Assembly: GCA_002327785.1 (NCBI GenBank)
Contig: DCUI01000146.1
Span: forward strand, 1 to 9,295
DNA length: 9,295 nt
Reading direction: 5' to 3'
From: Phycisphaerales bacterium UBA2218
GTDB lineage: Bacteria > Planctomycetota > Phycisphaerae > Sedimentisphaerales > Anaerobacaceae
This document shows positions 1 to 7,484 of the stretch, in pieces (the stretch's first letter is position 1; every line of letters begins with the position of its first letter). Below the pieces are notes generated by a model, which was not told the DNA's origin, did not search any database, and saw only the letters and a program-made list of their open reading frames with translations. The translations under genes and the position numbers were made by a program.

Positions 1-2380
1 CCCTCTCGACCAGCGTCTCCAGCGAATCGGGGAGCGCATCGAACGCCAGGCGATATGCGTAGAGCGCACGACCGATGCCCAGCCGGATGAAGTGCGCCTC
101 ATGATGGGTTCGCTCGATGCGTTTGGCTTCAGGCGGCAGGCTCAGCAGTCGCAGCATTTCGACGCCCAGAGGCCCGACCCGTTCGGTGTTCGTTGTCGCA
201 CGGAAGGCGATCGTGTGGTTGCCCTTTCCCAGCTTGTGGGTCCCCAACGCCACGTCCGCCTCGGCAGCCTCCGACGCGCGGAAGTCGGCCGTGAGGACCT
301 TGTTGCCGTCGATCTCCACGTCATACGTGCCGTTGCCGGGGCCATTGGCGGCGGTCAGGCGTATGGCGAAGCGGCCCTCTTGCGGCAGTCGAAAAGGCAG
401 AGTCAGCACCGCGCCGGGCTCTTCATTGGGCCAGGCGAGCACGGGTCGAGCGCCGAAAAAGCCCTGAGTCTCCACCCGGGCCTTGGCCTTGCCCGAGGCC
501 TGTGCATCGCGGTAGGTTTTCACGAGATGGTGTTGCTGCCAGGGCACACGCCGCTCGTTCCAGGACGGCAGAGGTGTGAATGTGGTCCTCGGCTTTCCCG
601 TCTGATACCAATAGGCCACGCTGCTGAAGAAATCGGGCCGCTCGAAGAAGAAACCATCCTCGGATTCGTCGCAGTTGCCCCTGTGCTCGATGGCGACCGT
701 GAGCGATTCGCTGAAATACACCGGATCGAGCAGGTGCCAGCGGTAGCAGACGCCTTCGTCGCCGGCTGTGTAGCCTTGCCAGCGGGGTTGGCCGAACCAG
801 GCACTGGTTCGCACCCGAAATCCCCAGGCGTCATTGAAGTAATCTTCGCTGCCGGTCCCTTGCAGGCTGGGGATCTGCTCGCCGTCGATATAGAAGAAGT
901 CGTCGCCCTCGCCGAACCAGCCGTCCTGCCCCAACGTCACGGACATGACGGTTCCCACGTAGTAGCCGCTGCCTTTCAGATCGGCCAACAGGTAGTCCCG
1001 GCCTGCGACAGCCGGATACTCCTGCCGATAGCGGGCATAGAAATAGGGCGTTTCGACCGGAAGCTCGTTCAACTGCACCCAATCGACCTGCCAGTACAGG
1101 CCCGTCGAGCGGTCGGAATTGTCGTTGGTCACCACGATCCGGGCACTCTTGCGGAAGGGCATCCGCCAGTAGCAGGTCAGCGAGCCCGTGGGCGAAACCT
1201 GGACGGGGATGCTGCTGACCTCACCGGGTTTTCCGTGGCCGACGGCGAAGAAATCGCCGACCGGGACCTCCACGCCCGGTTCGCTGCTGCCGTCGTAATA
1301 GATGCGCAAGCTCAAGGCGTGCAACTCGCCCACCCAGCCCGAATGGCTCGTGAACCAGATGTGCGTGACGACGCCGGGGCCTTCGAGGACCGGTATATCA
1401 ACCGATTCACCGGGCATGAGCCAGTCCATGTCGAGGTTTTCGCTGTGCCAGTCGGGCTGCTGATTGCTCGATACGCGGCGATTTCGTCCTTTCGGGGCCA
1501 GGCTTAGCGGGCCGAGCACCTCGGCCAGGGACGGCGAGACGGATTGCTCCCCCTCGTCCGTTTCATAGTCGATCCACACGGCGTCGTTCATATAAGCGCC
1601 GGCGTACTCGTAGCTCATGTGGCCCTCGCGGCCGTTGTTGTTGGAATTGCGGAAGATGAACACGCCTCCGCCGGCTTGTTGGGGATCGTCCCGATAGCCG
1701 ACCAGCAGGACGCTGTGCCCATCGAAAACCCCTTCCGGCGGCGCCATCTCCAGGACATCGTCCTTCCATCGCACTTCCTTGGGCCACCGGAAGCCTCCAC
1801 AGACCGGCCACTGCCGACTGAGCACCCGTTTGATGGCAGTCAACTGCCTGGGCGTCAGTCCCGTGTTCGGATTCCACCGCTTGATCCAGTGCAACCTCAA
1901 GTCGATCTCGTGCAACTGGCGCGCGTGATCCTTTGCGTCCTCACTGGGTACCCGGTTGGGATCGAATGCATCCTGATAAGGCATATCCTGCTCGGGACAT
2001 ACGCCGTAGATTGTGAATCCCCGCCAGAGGTCGGAGAAGAAGCTGCCGTCCTGCATTTCGCCCAGCGCTTGGTTGGAGGCCCAATTAAGGAACTCCACGC
2101 TCAATTGCGTCCCACGGCCCTGCTTGTTCGCCAGGGCATACTCCAGGGCGCCCGCTACGGTAAACACGGAGCACGTGCCTCGTTTGCCCTGGAGGCGGGG
2201 CCCGAGTCCCCATTTCTTGAAGGCCGGCCGCAGGTCAACGGTGCTCGCCAGGGAATTGGTGTCCGGGGAGCCGCCGGGCAGCGGCATGGCGAGAAGACCC
2301 TGGGGCACAAGCAACCCGGTCGCCAACACCAAGCTGTGCAGCACTCGATGAAATCTCCTGGGGAAACGCGTTGTCGGCAT
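1..2380 (-). CDS. Secreted papain-like peptidase fused to DUF2961/GH172 glycosidase (partial, C-terminus off the left edge)
   Basis: The frame is open without a stop from the ATG at 2380 to the window edge (793 codons). GAGGAG (plus-strand 2390-2395) lies 9 nt before the ATG. Residues 1-33 form a signal peptide (Arg-rich start, then LHSLVLATGLLVPQGLLA), so the protein is exported. Residues about 60-270 look like a C1A papain-type peptidase: Gln64 and Cys70 in QGKRGTCSVFT have the papain oxyanion-Gln/Cys spacing of six, His222 sits in GHSVLLVGY, and Asn245 in FRNSNN. Residues about 295-600 match DUF2961, the GH172 family that includes alpha-D-fructofuranosidase and difructose-anhydride synthase. 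Its hallmarks are GRNRRVSS, GPGVVTHIWFT, VEVPVGDFFAVGHG, GTGSEDYFNDAWGF (Glu512, probable catalytic) and SSVAYWYQ near 593. Residues about 645-735 form a beta-rich module often found behind this domain. The last 50 residues (LGIGRALYAYRLAF, LPDSLETLV) I do not recognise. Substrates are unknown. The family assignments are firm, the joint function is not. Confidence 0.88.
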   Translation of the reverse strand, partial: MPTTRFPRRFHRVLHSLVLATGLLVPQGLLAMPLPGGSPDTNSLASTVDLRPAFKKWGLGPRLQGKRGTCSVFTVAGALEYALANKQGRGTQLSVEFLNWASNQALGEMQDGSFFSDLWRGFTIYGVCPEQDMPYQDAFDPNRVPSEDAKDHARQLHEIDLRLHWIKRWNPNTGLTPRQLTAIKRVLSRQWPVCGGFRWPKEVRWKDDVLEMAPPEGVFDGHSVLLVGYRDDPQQAGGGVFIFRNSNNNGREGHMSYEYAGAYMNDAVWIDYETDEGEQSVSPSLAEVLGPLSLAPKGRNRRVSSNQQPDWHSENLDMDWLMPGESVDIPVLEGPGVVTHIWFTSHSGWVGELHALSLRIYYDGSSEPGVEVPVGDFFAVGHGKPGEVSSIPVQVSPTGSLTCYWRMPFRKSARIVVTNDNSDRSTGLYWQVDWVQLNELPVETPYFYARYRQEYPAVAGRDYLLADLKGSGYYVGTVMSVTLGQDGWFGEGDDFFYIDGEQIPSLQGTGSEDYFNDAWGFRVRTSAWFGQPRWQGYTAGDEGVCYRWHLLDPVYFSESLTVAIEHRGNCDESEDGFFFERPDFFSSVAYWYQTGKPRTTFTPLPSWNERRVPWQQHHLVKTYRDAQASGKAKARVETQGFFGARPVLAWPNEEPGAVLTLPFRLPQEGRFAIRLTAANGPGNGTYDVEIDGNKVLTADFRASEAAEADVALGTHKLGKGNHTIAFRATTNTERVGPLGVEMLRLLSLPPEAKRIERTHHEAHFIRLGIGRALYAYRLAFDALPDSLETLVER

Positions 2381-2446
2381 GATGCATGACTCCTCACTTT
2401 CTCTGGCCTTGTGGTTCCCTTGGCAACATTCACACTCACGCCGCAG

Positions 2447-2475
2447 ATTGTCGTCACCCCGTCACGACAAGTCAA
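2447..2475 (-). promoter_or_regulatory. Candidate sigma70-type promoter for the leftward peptidase/GH172 gene
   Basis: Read on the minus strand, a TTGACT -35 box (plus 2470-2475, 5 of 6 to consensus) is followed after exactly 17 nt by GACAAT (plus 2447-2452, 4 of 6). A start site near 2440 would give a leader of about 60 nt ending in the GAGGAG ribosome site. The assignment rests on consensus matching only; promoter consensus in this phylum is poorly known. Confidence 0.4.
2448..2470. repeat. Palindrome, candidate operator, in the divergent intergenic region
   Basis: TTGTCGT at 2448-2454 is the exact reverse complement of ACGACAA at 2464-2470, with a 9-nt spacer. The 23-bp element fills the space between the candidate -35 and -10 boxes of the leftward promoter and lies about 40 bp upstream of the -35 region proposed for the rightward gene. 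A dimeric transcription factor bound here could act on one or both genes. This is an inference from position and symmetry; a structural role as an RNA hairpin is unlikely because it would lie upstream of or at the start of both transcripts. Confidence 0.4.
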
Positions 2476-2510
2476 GCGGCATCCCCGGACAGGAATCTGA
2501 TGAAGGGCAA

Positions 2511-2539
2511 TTCCCTGATCGTGCCGATTCCGCTATGAT
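2511..2539 (+). promoter_or_regulatory. Candidate sigma70-type promoter for the 1464-residue enzyme gene
   Basis: TATGAT at 2534-2539 matches the -10 consensus at 5 of 6 positions. It is preceded at 17 nt by TTCCCT (2511-2516), a weak -35 box (3 of 6). Transcription would begin near 2547 and give a leader of about 70 nt before the ATG at 2618. The -10 box is good and the -35 box poor, so an activator may be needed if this is the real promoter. Confidence 0.35.
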
Positions 2540-2617
2540 AGAGCCCATCGGCCGGGAGCATGTCTCTGCCACTGCGTGGTTCATGAAGAGAAGAACGATT
2601 CAGAGGGACGGATTCTC

Positions 2618-5600
2618 ATGCCCACATCGACTCGACGCTGGATGGTCGTCCTGGCATTGCAGGTTGTCGCGGGTGCACTCGGGGCTCAGGAAATGGAGCC
2701 GGTCATCGGTGTGCTGGAGGCGAGGATTCCGCAACTGATGGAAGCCGAGCACGTGCCCGGCCTGTCCATGGTGCTGATCCGCGAGAACCGCATCGTCTGG
2801 AAGGGCTTCTTTGGCGTCCGCTCCGCCGGCAAACCGGAGAAAGTGGACGACGCAACGGTCTTCGAGGCCGCATCGATGAGCAAGCCCCTCTTTTCATACG
2901 CGGTCCTCAAGCGGGTCGAAGAAGGCAGCTTCGACCTTGATCGCCCGCTGGACGGTTACCTCGCCGAACCCTACCTGCCGGACCAGCCGCTGGCAAAACG
3001 GATCACGGCCCGAATGGTCATGCTCCACCGCACGGGACTGCCAAACTGGCGCGAAGGCGGCTGGAGAAAAGGTGGACCGCTGCCGGTGCTGCACGAGCCG
3101 GACACGCGGTTCACGTACTCAGGCGAGGGATACTTATACCTGCAAACGGCGATGGAGCACCTGACGAGGCAATCCATGAACGCCTGGATGGAACGGTCTC
3201 TGCTCAAGCCTTTGAACATGACCCGCAGCAGCTATGAGTGGCGGGAGTCTCTGGAAGACAACTATGCCGGCGGGCACGACAAGAATGGGAATCTGAAGAA
3301 ATCGCGGCGATTTTACGAGCAGGGGAATGCGGCCTTTTCACTGTACACCACGCCGACGGATTACGCGCTGTTCCTGATAGAGATCATGACGCCGGATCGC
3401 TCGGCGAGCCATTCACTGACGGCCGAGACCCTCGAACAAATGACGACGCTGCAGGTGAAACCGGAAGGGGCCGACGAGCAGTCGCGTCGCTCGCTCGGAT
3501 GGGTGATCGCCCCAGAGGAGAAAGGCAGATGGGTCTCCCACAGCGGCAGCAATGGAACCGGTTTTCGATGCACCTCTCGCTTCGACATAAAACGTCGGGC
3601 GGGTTGTGTCATCATGACCAATTCCGACAGCGGCAACAAGGTGTGGGAGTCGATTCTGGCCATCATCGACTCCATGACTCCGGATGACAATCCGCAGATC
3701 GCCGACACGAAGGGAACTGCATGGGCCCCTGTTCAACGGACGGTCAAGTACGACTACCGCGTCATGAATCCCACGTCCAAGGCCGCCGGCAGGATCGACG
3801 TATTCATGCCTCTTCCTCTGGAGTCGCCCCGCCAGGAGATCCATTACCTCCACCTGTCAGAGCAGGGCAGACAGCGCATCTTCACAGACGTGCACGGCCA
3901 GCGGCTGGCCCACTATTCATTCGACGGTCTGGAAGCCGGCGAGTGGGTGGACCTTGGGTTTGTTGTCGGCATCACCCTGCGAAACATGCGATGGAACGCG
4001 GGGGAACAATCGACGGACCTGGATGCGCCTGTTCTTACGCCCGAGCAGAGAGGGCGGTACCTGAAGGCCGAGACGAACTACTCCATGGATGCCGAGTTGA
4101 TGCGTAAGGCGGCCGCCGACCTGACGCGGGATGTGGCCAGTGATTTCGACAAGCTGGTGAGCATACACGACTACATCATAGGAAAGGTCCGTTACGTCCG
4201 TGACGGCAAGTGGGACCCCGCCGCGGTCGTGCTCGCCCGCGGGACCGGATCGTGCAGCGAGTACAACTATGTGCTGTCCGGATTGTGTCGCCTCGCGGGG
4301 CTTCCGACGCGGTGCGTGGGAGGCACCAGCAGCGGATTTCGCACTCTTCCCACGACGGACACCGTATTCCACCGCTGGACCGAGGTCTTTCTGTCCGGGT
4401 ACGGCTGGTTCCCCGTCGATTGCTCGCGAGACGCCAATCCCATCCGTGGCAAGAGGAGCCATTTCGGTCGCGTCTATGCCGATGCCATGGTCTGGTGCCG
4501 CCAGGCGGGAGGCGAAGAGGATTCCCTCGGCTGGGAGTACCGGGCCAAGATCCGCGTTACAGGGGCTGATCCGGGCATCCAGGAAGACCATCGTACCCGC
4601 TGGTTTGAGTTCTGTCCGGAAGAGCAGATCGAAGCGGCGTATGCCTGGTTCCTGGAGGGTGCGGGAACCGCGCCGGCGCCGGATTTCCTGGAATGTGCGT
4701 TGCTCCAGTGGAAGCAAGCCACGGCAGAGAACTGCCTGAAAATGATTCGCACGCTGGCGGCGTCAGGCCGCAACGAGTGCCTGCGGCGGGCGGCGACCTT
4801 GCCCGAAGCCGACGGAATCCGGGAGACCTGTGTGCGAGACCTGTGCGACGGCCCGGAGCTCGCCAATATGGTCCTTGAGACAAGTCGCCATCTCTTTCGC
4901 TTCCGTTCGTGGTTCAGGGGCAACGAATCCAATCTGGTCCCGATGCCGGGAGGACGGTTCAAGCTGATCCAGAGAACCGAGCAGGCACAGGTGCCTGTCA
5001 CGACGGCGTCATCGTCGCAGATCTGGACGGACCTCGCCGAAGAGTTGGTGAACCGGCTCGCCGAATCCTGGGACGTCGCCAAGAGCAAGACCGTCGTTGT
5101 GATGCCCGTGGAGGACCAGTCCCTCGCGGGCTTGGGCGGCAAGAGGGTCTCCATCCATGCGGATCTGAAGGATCGCCTTTCTCGCAAGCTGGACGTCAAG
5201 CTCCTCGACGAGGTTCGCTTCGACCGCCTCATGGAAGAGAAAGGTCCTGGGAGCAAAGAGTACTGGGCCCTGGCGAATGGCGATGGCGGAGAGATGCCTG
5301 CGGCCATGGTGCCCGACATCATCCTGGTTCCCCTGTGCATCACGGAACGGGCCGGCAAGGAAGGAGAGACCGTCCTTCACCATATCGAGTTCAAGGCCCT
5401 CGAATTGTCCACGTGTCAGTATGCCCAGGTGATCGTTCGCAAACACCGCCGGGCGGATGACGGGAGACCAAGGCCCGATCGCGGCGTGCTCGTCGCGGGC
5501 GGGGACACGGTCCTGGCCCGATGGGAGCATGATCTCGTGGGGCGCAACGGCTACGACTGGCCCCTTGCGGGGATCGAGTCCGTCCTTTCTGTGGCTGATG

Positions 5601-7012
5601 CGGCGCTCTGCAACCTCGAATGTTGTGTGTCCTTGAGGGGGGCGCCGGCCGACAAGGGAGAGCGGTGTCCCTTCTACTACCGGGCACGACCCGAGATGCT
5701 GCGCTGCCTGACCGGCGCGGGCATCGACATTGTGACCGCGGCCAACAATCATGGCGGCGACTATGGTCCCTCGAGTGTCGCCGACACCGCCGTATGGTGC
5801 GAGAGAGCCGGACTCGTCTGCGTAGGAATCGGGGATGGTCCGGCTGTGGCACAAGAACCCCGGTTGGTTCGCGTCGGGCCCGTTCGGGTCGGCGTCGTGG
5901 GCATGGACACCACGATGCCCCATTTCCGTGCAAGACAGGAGCACTCCGGCACTGGCTACGTCGGCGAGGAGGACCTTGAAGCGTTCAGAGAGCAGATGCG
6001 AAGGCTTGGCCAGTGGGCCCAGGGACGCTGCAACCTCCTGGTGCTCACCATCCACTGGGGCGACAACTGGGTGAGGCAGACGCAGCCGGCCCACCGGGAA
6101 ATGGCCCGCATTGCATTCGAAAACGGTGTGGATCTCATCCTTGGCCACTCGGCCCATCGCCTGCAAGGCATCGAAGTGATGGACGGCAAGGCGATTCTTT
6201 ACGACATGGGGAATCTTCTTTTTGACTGTGAGCTTCAGCCGGAAGGGCGGCAGAGCGGCCTTTTTCGATTGCACCTTTCCACTTATGGCGTCCACAGGAT
6301 CGAGATTGTTCCCACGCAGGCATTGGAGGGCCACACCGTCCTGGCCGGATGCGAAAAGGCACACGAAATTCTCGCTGAAATGCGAGATCTCTGCTCGTCT
6401 TTGGGAACCAGCCTTGCCATCGAGGAAGACGTGGAGGGCAGGCCGATCGGTGTGATCGATATCGCGAAGCCGAAGGTGACACCCCGCCCGGAGCCGGACT
6501 TGGGCCTGGCTGTCGTCACGTTCCCTGCCCGTGAAGAAAAAATCTCGCCCACCGTTTCCGAGGCGGTCCTCGCGTCGGAGATACCCCAGAGTGCCCGCCA
6601 AGTGATTCTGCCCGCAGAGTTGGCCCCGAAGGTGGAACTGCTGGCGTTTTGTCTTCCCCAGACCGCAGCCGAGGGAGGAATCCTTTACCTGTCCACGTGG
6701 TGGCGCGTAACAGGCCCCGTGGACCGGAACATCATGCCCGCGTTTCGTCTGAGCGTCGCAGGCCGGACGCCCCGCAGGGGAACGCCCTGGTACACGCGTC
6801 ATGATCCGGGGGACTGGGCTATGCCGTTGTCCCTGCTGAAACCGGGTCGGATCGTTGAAGACAGGTATCCCGCGCGCCTGGCCGGTCTCCCGGCCGGACC
6901 GTGCAAGGTGTATGCGGTTGTCATGGACACTACCCAGGCGGAGGGAAGTCGGATTCTTGGAGAGCAGCACCTTCTTGGAGAGGTGGAAATACTGCCCGGA
7001 TCGAAGAACTGA
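2618..7012 (+). CDS. Secreted multidomain envelope enzyme: beta-lactamase-like hydrolase, transglutaminase-like, CsgG-like, CapA-type phosphoesterase
   Basis: This is a single 1464-residue frame. I chose the ATG at 2618 because GAGGGA (2603-2608) lies 9 nt upstream and a clean signal peptide follows (RRWMVVLALQVVAGALGA, cut near residue 23); an in-frame GTG at 2576 lacks both. Residues about 25-350 are a class C beta-lactamase/D-Ala-D-Ala carboxypeptidase-type hydrolase: nucleophile Ser86 and Lys89 in SMSK, Tyr167 in YSG (usually YxN), His308 in HSG. Residues about 370-650 are transglutaminase-like, with triad Cys546 (GTGSCSEY), His585 (FHRWTEVFL) and Asp601 (WFPVDCSRD). Residues about 655-790 are helical and unrecognised. 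Residues about 800-945 resemble CsgG/FlgO/TolB-N folds. Residues about 957-1240 are CapA/PgsA-type (PGA_cap): Asp963, NLE at 999-1001, NNH at 1043-1045, HWG at 1146-1148, GHSAH at 1176-1180, GN at 1198-1199. Residues about 1328-1460 form a beta-sandwich. All key residues are present, so several activities are likely. The substrate is inferred to be an envelope polymer, not shown. Confidence 0.88.
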   Translation: MPTSTRRWMVVLALQVVAGALGAQEMEPVIGVLEARIPQLMEAEHVPGLSMVLIRENRIVWKGFFGVRSAGKPEKVDDATVFEAASMSKPLFSYAVLKRVEEGSFDLDRPLDGYLAEPYLPDQPLAKRITARMVMLHRTGLPNWREGGWRKGGPLPVLHEPDTRFTYSGEGYLYLQTAMEHLTRQSMNAWMERSLLKPLNMTRSSYEWRESLEDNYAGGHDKNGNLKKSRRFYEQGNAAFSLYTTPTDYALFLIEIMTPDRSASHSLTAETLEQMTTLQVKPEGADEQSRRSLGWVIAPEEKGRWVSHSGSNGTGFRCTSRFDIKRRAGCVIMTNSDSGNKVWESILAIIDSMTPDDNPQIADTKGTAWAPVQRTVKYDYRVMNPTSKAAGRIDVFMPLPLESPRQEIHYLHLSEQGRQRIFTDVHGQRLAHYSFDGLEAGEWVDLGFVVGITLRNMRWNAGEQSTDLDAPVLTPEQRGRYLKAETNYSMDAELMRKAAADLTRDVASDFDKLVSIHDYIIGKVRYVRDGKWDPAAVVLARGTGSCSEYNYVLSGLCRLAGLPTRCVGGTSSGFRTLPTTDTVFHRWTEVFLSGYGWFPVDCSRDANPIRGKRSHFGRVYADAMVWCRQAGGEEDSLGWEYRAKIRVTGADPGIQEDHRTRWFEFCPEEQIEAAYAWFLEGAGTAPAPDFLECALLQWKQATAENCLKMIRTLAASGRNECLRRAATLPEADGIRETCVRDLCDGPELANMVLETSRHLFRFRSWFRGNESNLVPMPGGRFKLIQRTEQAQVPVTTASSSQIWTDLAEELVNRLAESWDVAKSKTVVVMPVEDQSLAGLGGKRVSIHADLKDRLSRKLDVKLLDEVRFDRLMEEKGPGSKEYWALANGDGGEMPAAMVPDIILVPLCITERAGKEGETVLHHIEFKALELSTCQYAQVIVRKHRRADDGRPRPDRGVLVAGGDTVLARWEHDLVGRNGYDWPLAGIESVLSVADAALCNLECCVSLRGAPADKGERCPFYYRARPEMLRCLTGAGIDIVTAANNHGGDYGPSSVADTAVWCERAGLVCVGIGDGPAVAQEPRLVRVGPVRVGVVGMDTTMPHFRARQEHSGTGYVGEEDLEAFREQMRRLGQWAQGRCNLLVLTIHWGDNWVRQTQPAHREMARIAFENGVDLILGHSAHRLQGIEVMDGKAILYDMGNLLFDCELQPEGRQSGLFRLHLSTYGVHRIEIVPTQALEGHTVLAGCEKAHEILAEMRDLCSSLGTSLAIEEDVEGRPIGVIDIAKPKVTPRPEPDLGLAVVTFPAREEKISPTVSEAVLASEIPQSARQVILPAELAPKVELLAFCLPQTAAEGGILYLSTWWRVTGPVDRNIMPAFRLSVAGRTPRRGTPWYTRHDPGDWAMPLSLLKPGRIVEDRYPARLAGLPAGPCKVYAVVMDTTQAEGSRILGEQHLLGEVEILPGSKN

Positions 7013-7045
7013 GATGGGAGAAACCGGACTCGGAGACGATGCACA

Positions 7046-7079
7046 GGTCCCGCCGTGACCCACTGCATGAGCAGGGACC
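7046..7079 (+). terminator. Stem-loop 34 bp after the stop of the large gene (possible 3' end structure)
   Basis: GGTCCC (7046-7051) is complementary to GGGACC (7074-7079). A smaller TGC-ATGA-GCA hairpin (7064-7073) abuts the right arm, and GCAC (7041-7044) could extend the stem with GTGC (7085-7088) across a bulge. No T-tract follows, so it is not a textbook intrinsic terminator. It may protect the transcript 3' end or be coincidence in GC-rich DNA. Confidence 0.2.
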
Positions 7080-7212
7080 ATCTCGTGCGTGAGAAAGAAA
7101 GCAGCTCGGCCAGCGTGTGTCACCGCCTCGTGATGGCCCATCGGCTCTCGCCAACTCCGTGACATAACACTCGTACCGGCGCTGATCCCGGAGTAACTCG
7201 TCGTTGCTCCTC

Positions 7213-7257
7213 GCTGCGATTTGTCTCTCTCGCCGATTTCGCAGCAGTATTATCGGC
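7213..7257 (+). other. Two overlapping, mutually exclusive stem-loops
   Basis: GCTGCGA (7213-7219) pairs perfectly with TCGCAGC (7239-7245). GCCGAT (7232-7237) pairs perfectly with ATCGGC (7252-7257). The two stems are interleaved, so an RNA could form only one at a time, the geometry seen in attenuators. The second stem is followed by CCATTTTC, a poor T-tract. No leader peptide is evident. Function is unknown and chance is possible. Confidence 0.25.
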
Positions 7258-7404
7258 CCATTTTCAAAGAATTGACTGGAAGCAGTTGGGCTCTATGGGA
7301 CCATGTCCCTTCCCGTGGACTTTTGCTAAACCGTTGATAACAAAAGACTTCAGTTCAGAATCCCATCAATCGAAGGAAAATGAGTACTTTTTTTTAGGAT
7401 TTCG

Positions 7405-7444
7405 TTGTTATTTGCTTGCAAATGGTTTCGGATATTGTTATTTG
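7405..7444. repeat. Direct repeat TTGTTATTTG (two exact copies, 30 bp apart) in the AT-rich block
   Basis: The 10-mer occurs at 7405-7414 and 7435-7444, each preceded at short distance by TTTCG (7400-7404 and 7426-7430). The start-to-start distance of 30 bp is close to three helical turns, which would place two bound proteins on the same DNA face. Just beyond is a perfect inverted repeat GTAAC-GAT-GTTAC (7444-7456). The block lies 120-180 bp upstream of the prepilin start, where activator or promoter sites would be expected. Confidence 0.35.
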
Positions 7445-7466
7445 TAACGATGTTACTCGTTAATGA

Positions 7467-7484
7467 AGCAACTCGACAGTTGCT
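7467..7484 (+). other. Perfect 7-bp hairpin in the probable prepilin leader
   Basis: AGCAACT (7467-7473) pairs with AGTTGCT (7478-7484) around a CGAC tetraloop. It lies between the AT-rich block and the ribosome site at 7565-7570, so it would sit in the 5' leader of the prepilin mRNA if transcription starts upstream. It could also be an operator. I see no match to a known riboswitch consensus. Confidence 0.3.

Noticed and set aside
92..1507. 471-codon open frame on the plus strand
   Set aside because: It is antisense to the peptidase/GH172 gene. The translation shows no family signature or signal peptide, while the opposite strand carries continuous DUF2961 motifs. Long antisense frames are common in GC-rich coding DNA.
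1544..2389. 281-codon open frame on the plus strand
   Set aside because: It is antisense to the papain-like domain and the start of the GH172 part. No recognisable motif, and it overlaps the start and ribosome site of the real gene.
2576..2617. Upstream in-frame GTG start for the large enzyme
   Set aside because: It would put 14 charged residues before the signal peptide and has no ribosome site at the right distance; the ATG at 2618 has both features.
5009..7165. 718-codon open frame on the minus strand
   Set aside because: It is a shadow of the CsgG-like, CapA and C-terminal regions of the large plus-strand gene, whose motifs are unmistakable. The antisense product has no recognisable domain.
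7388..7395. Run of eight T as an intrinsic terminator for the large gene
   Set aside because: No GC-rich hairpin lies directly before it, and it is 375 bp beyond the stop codon.
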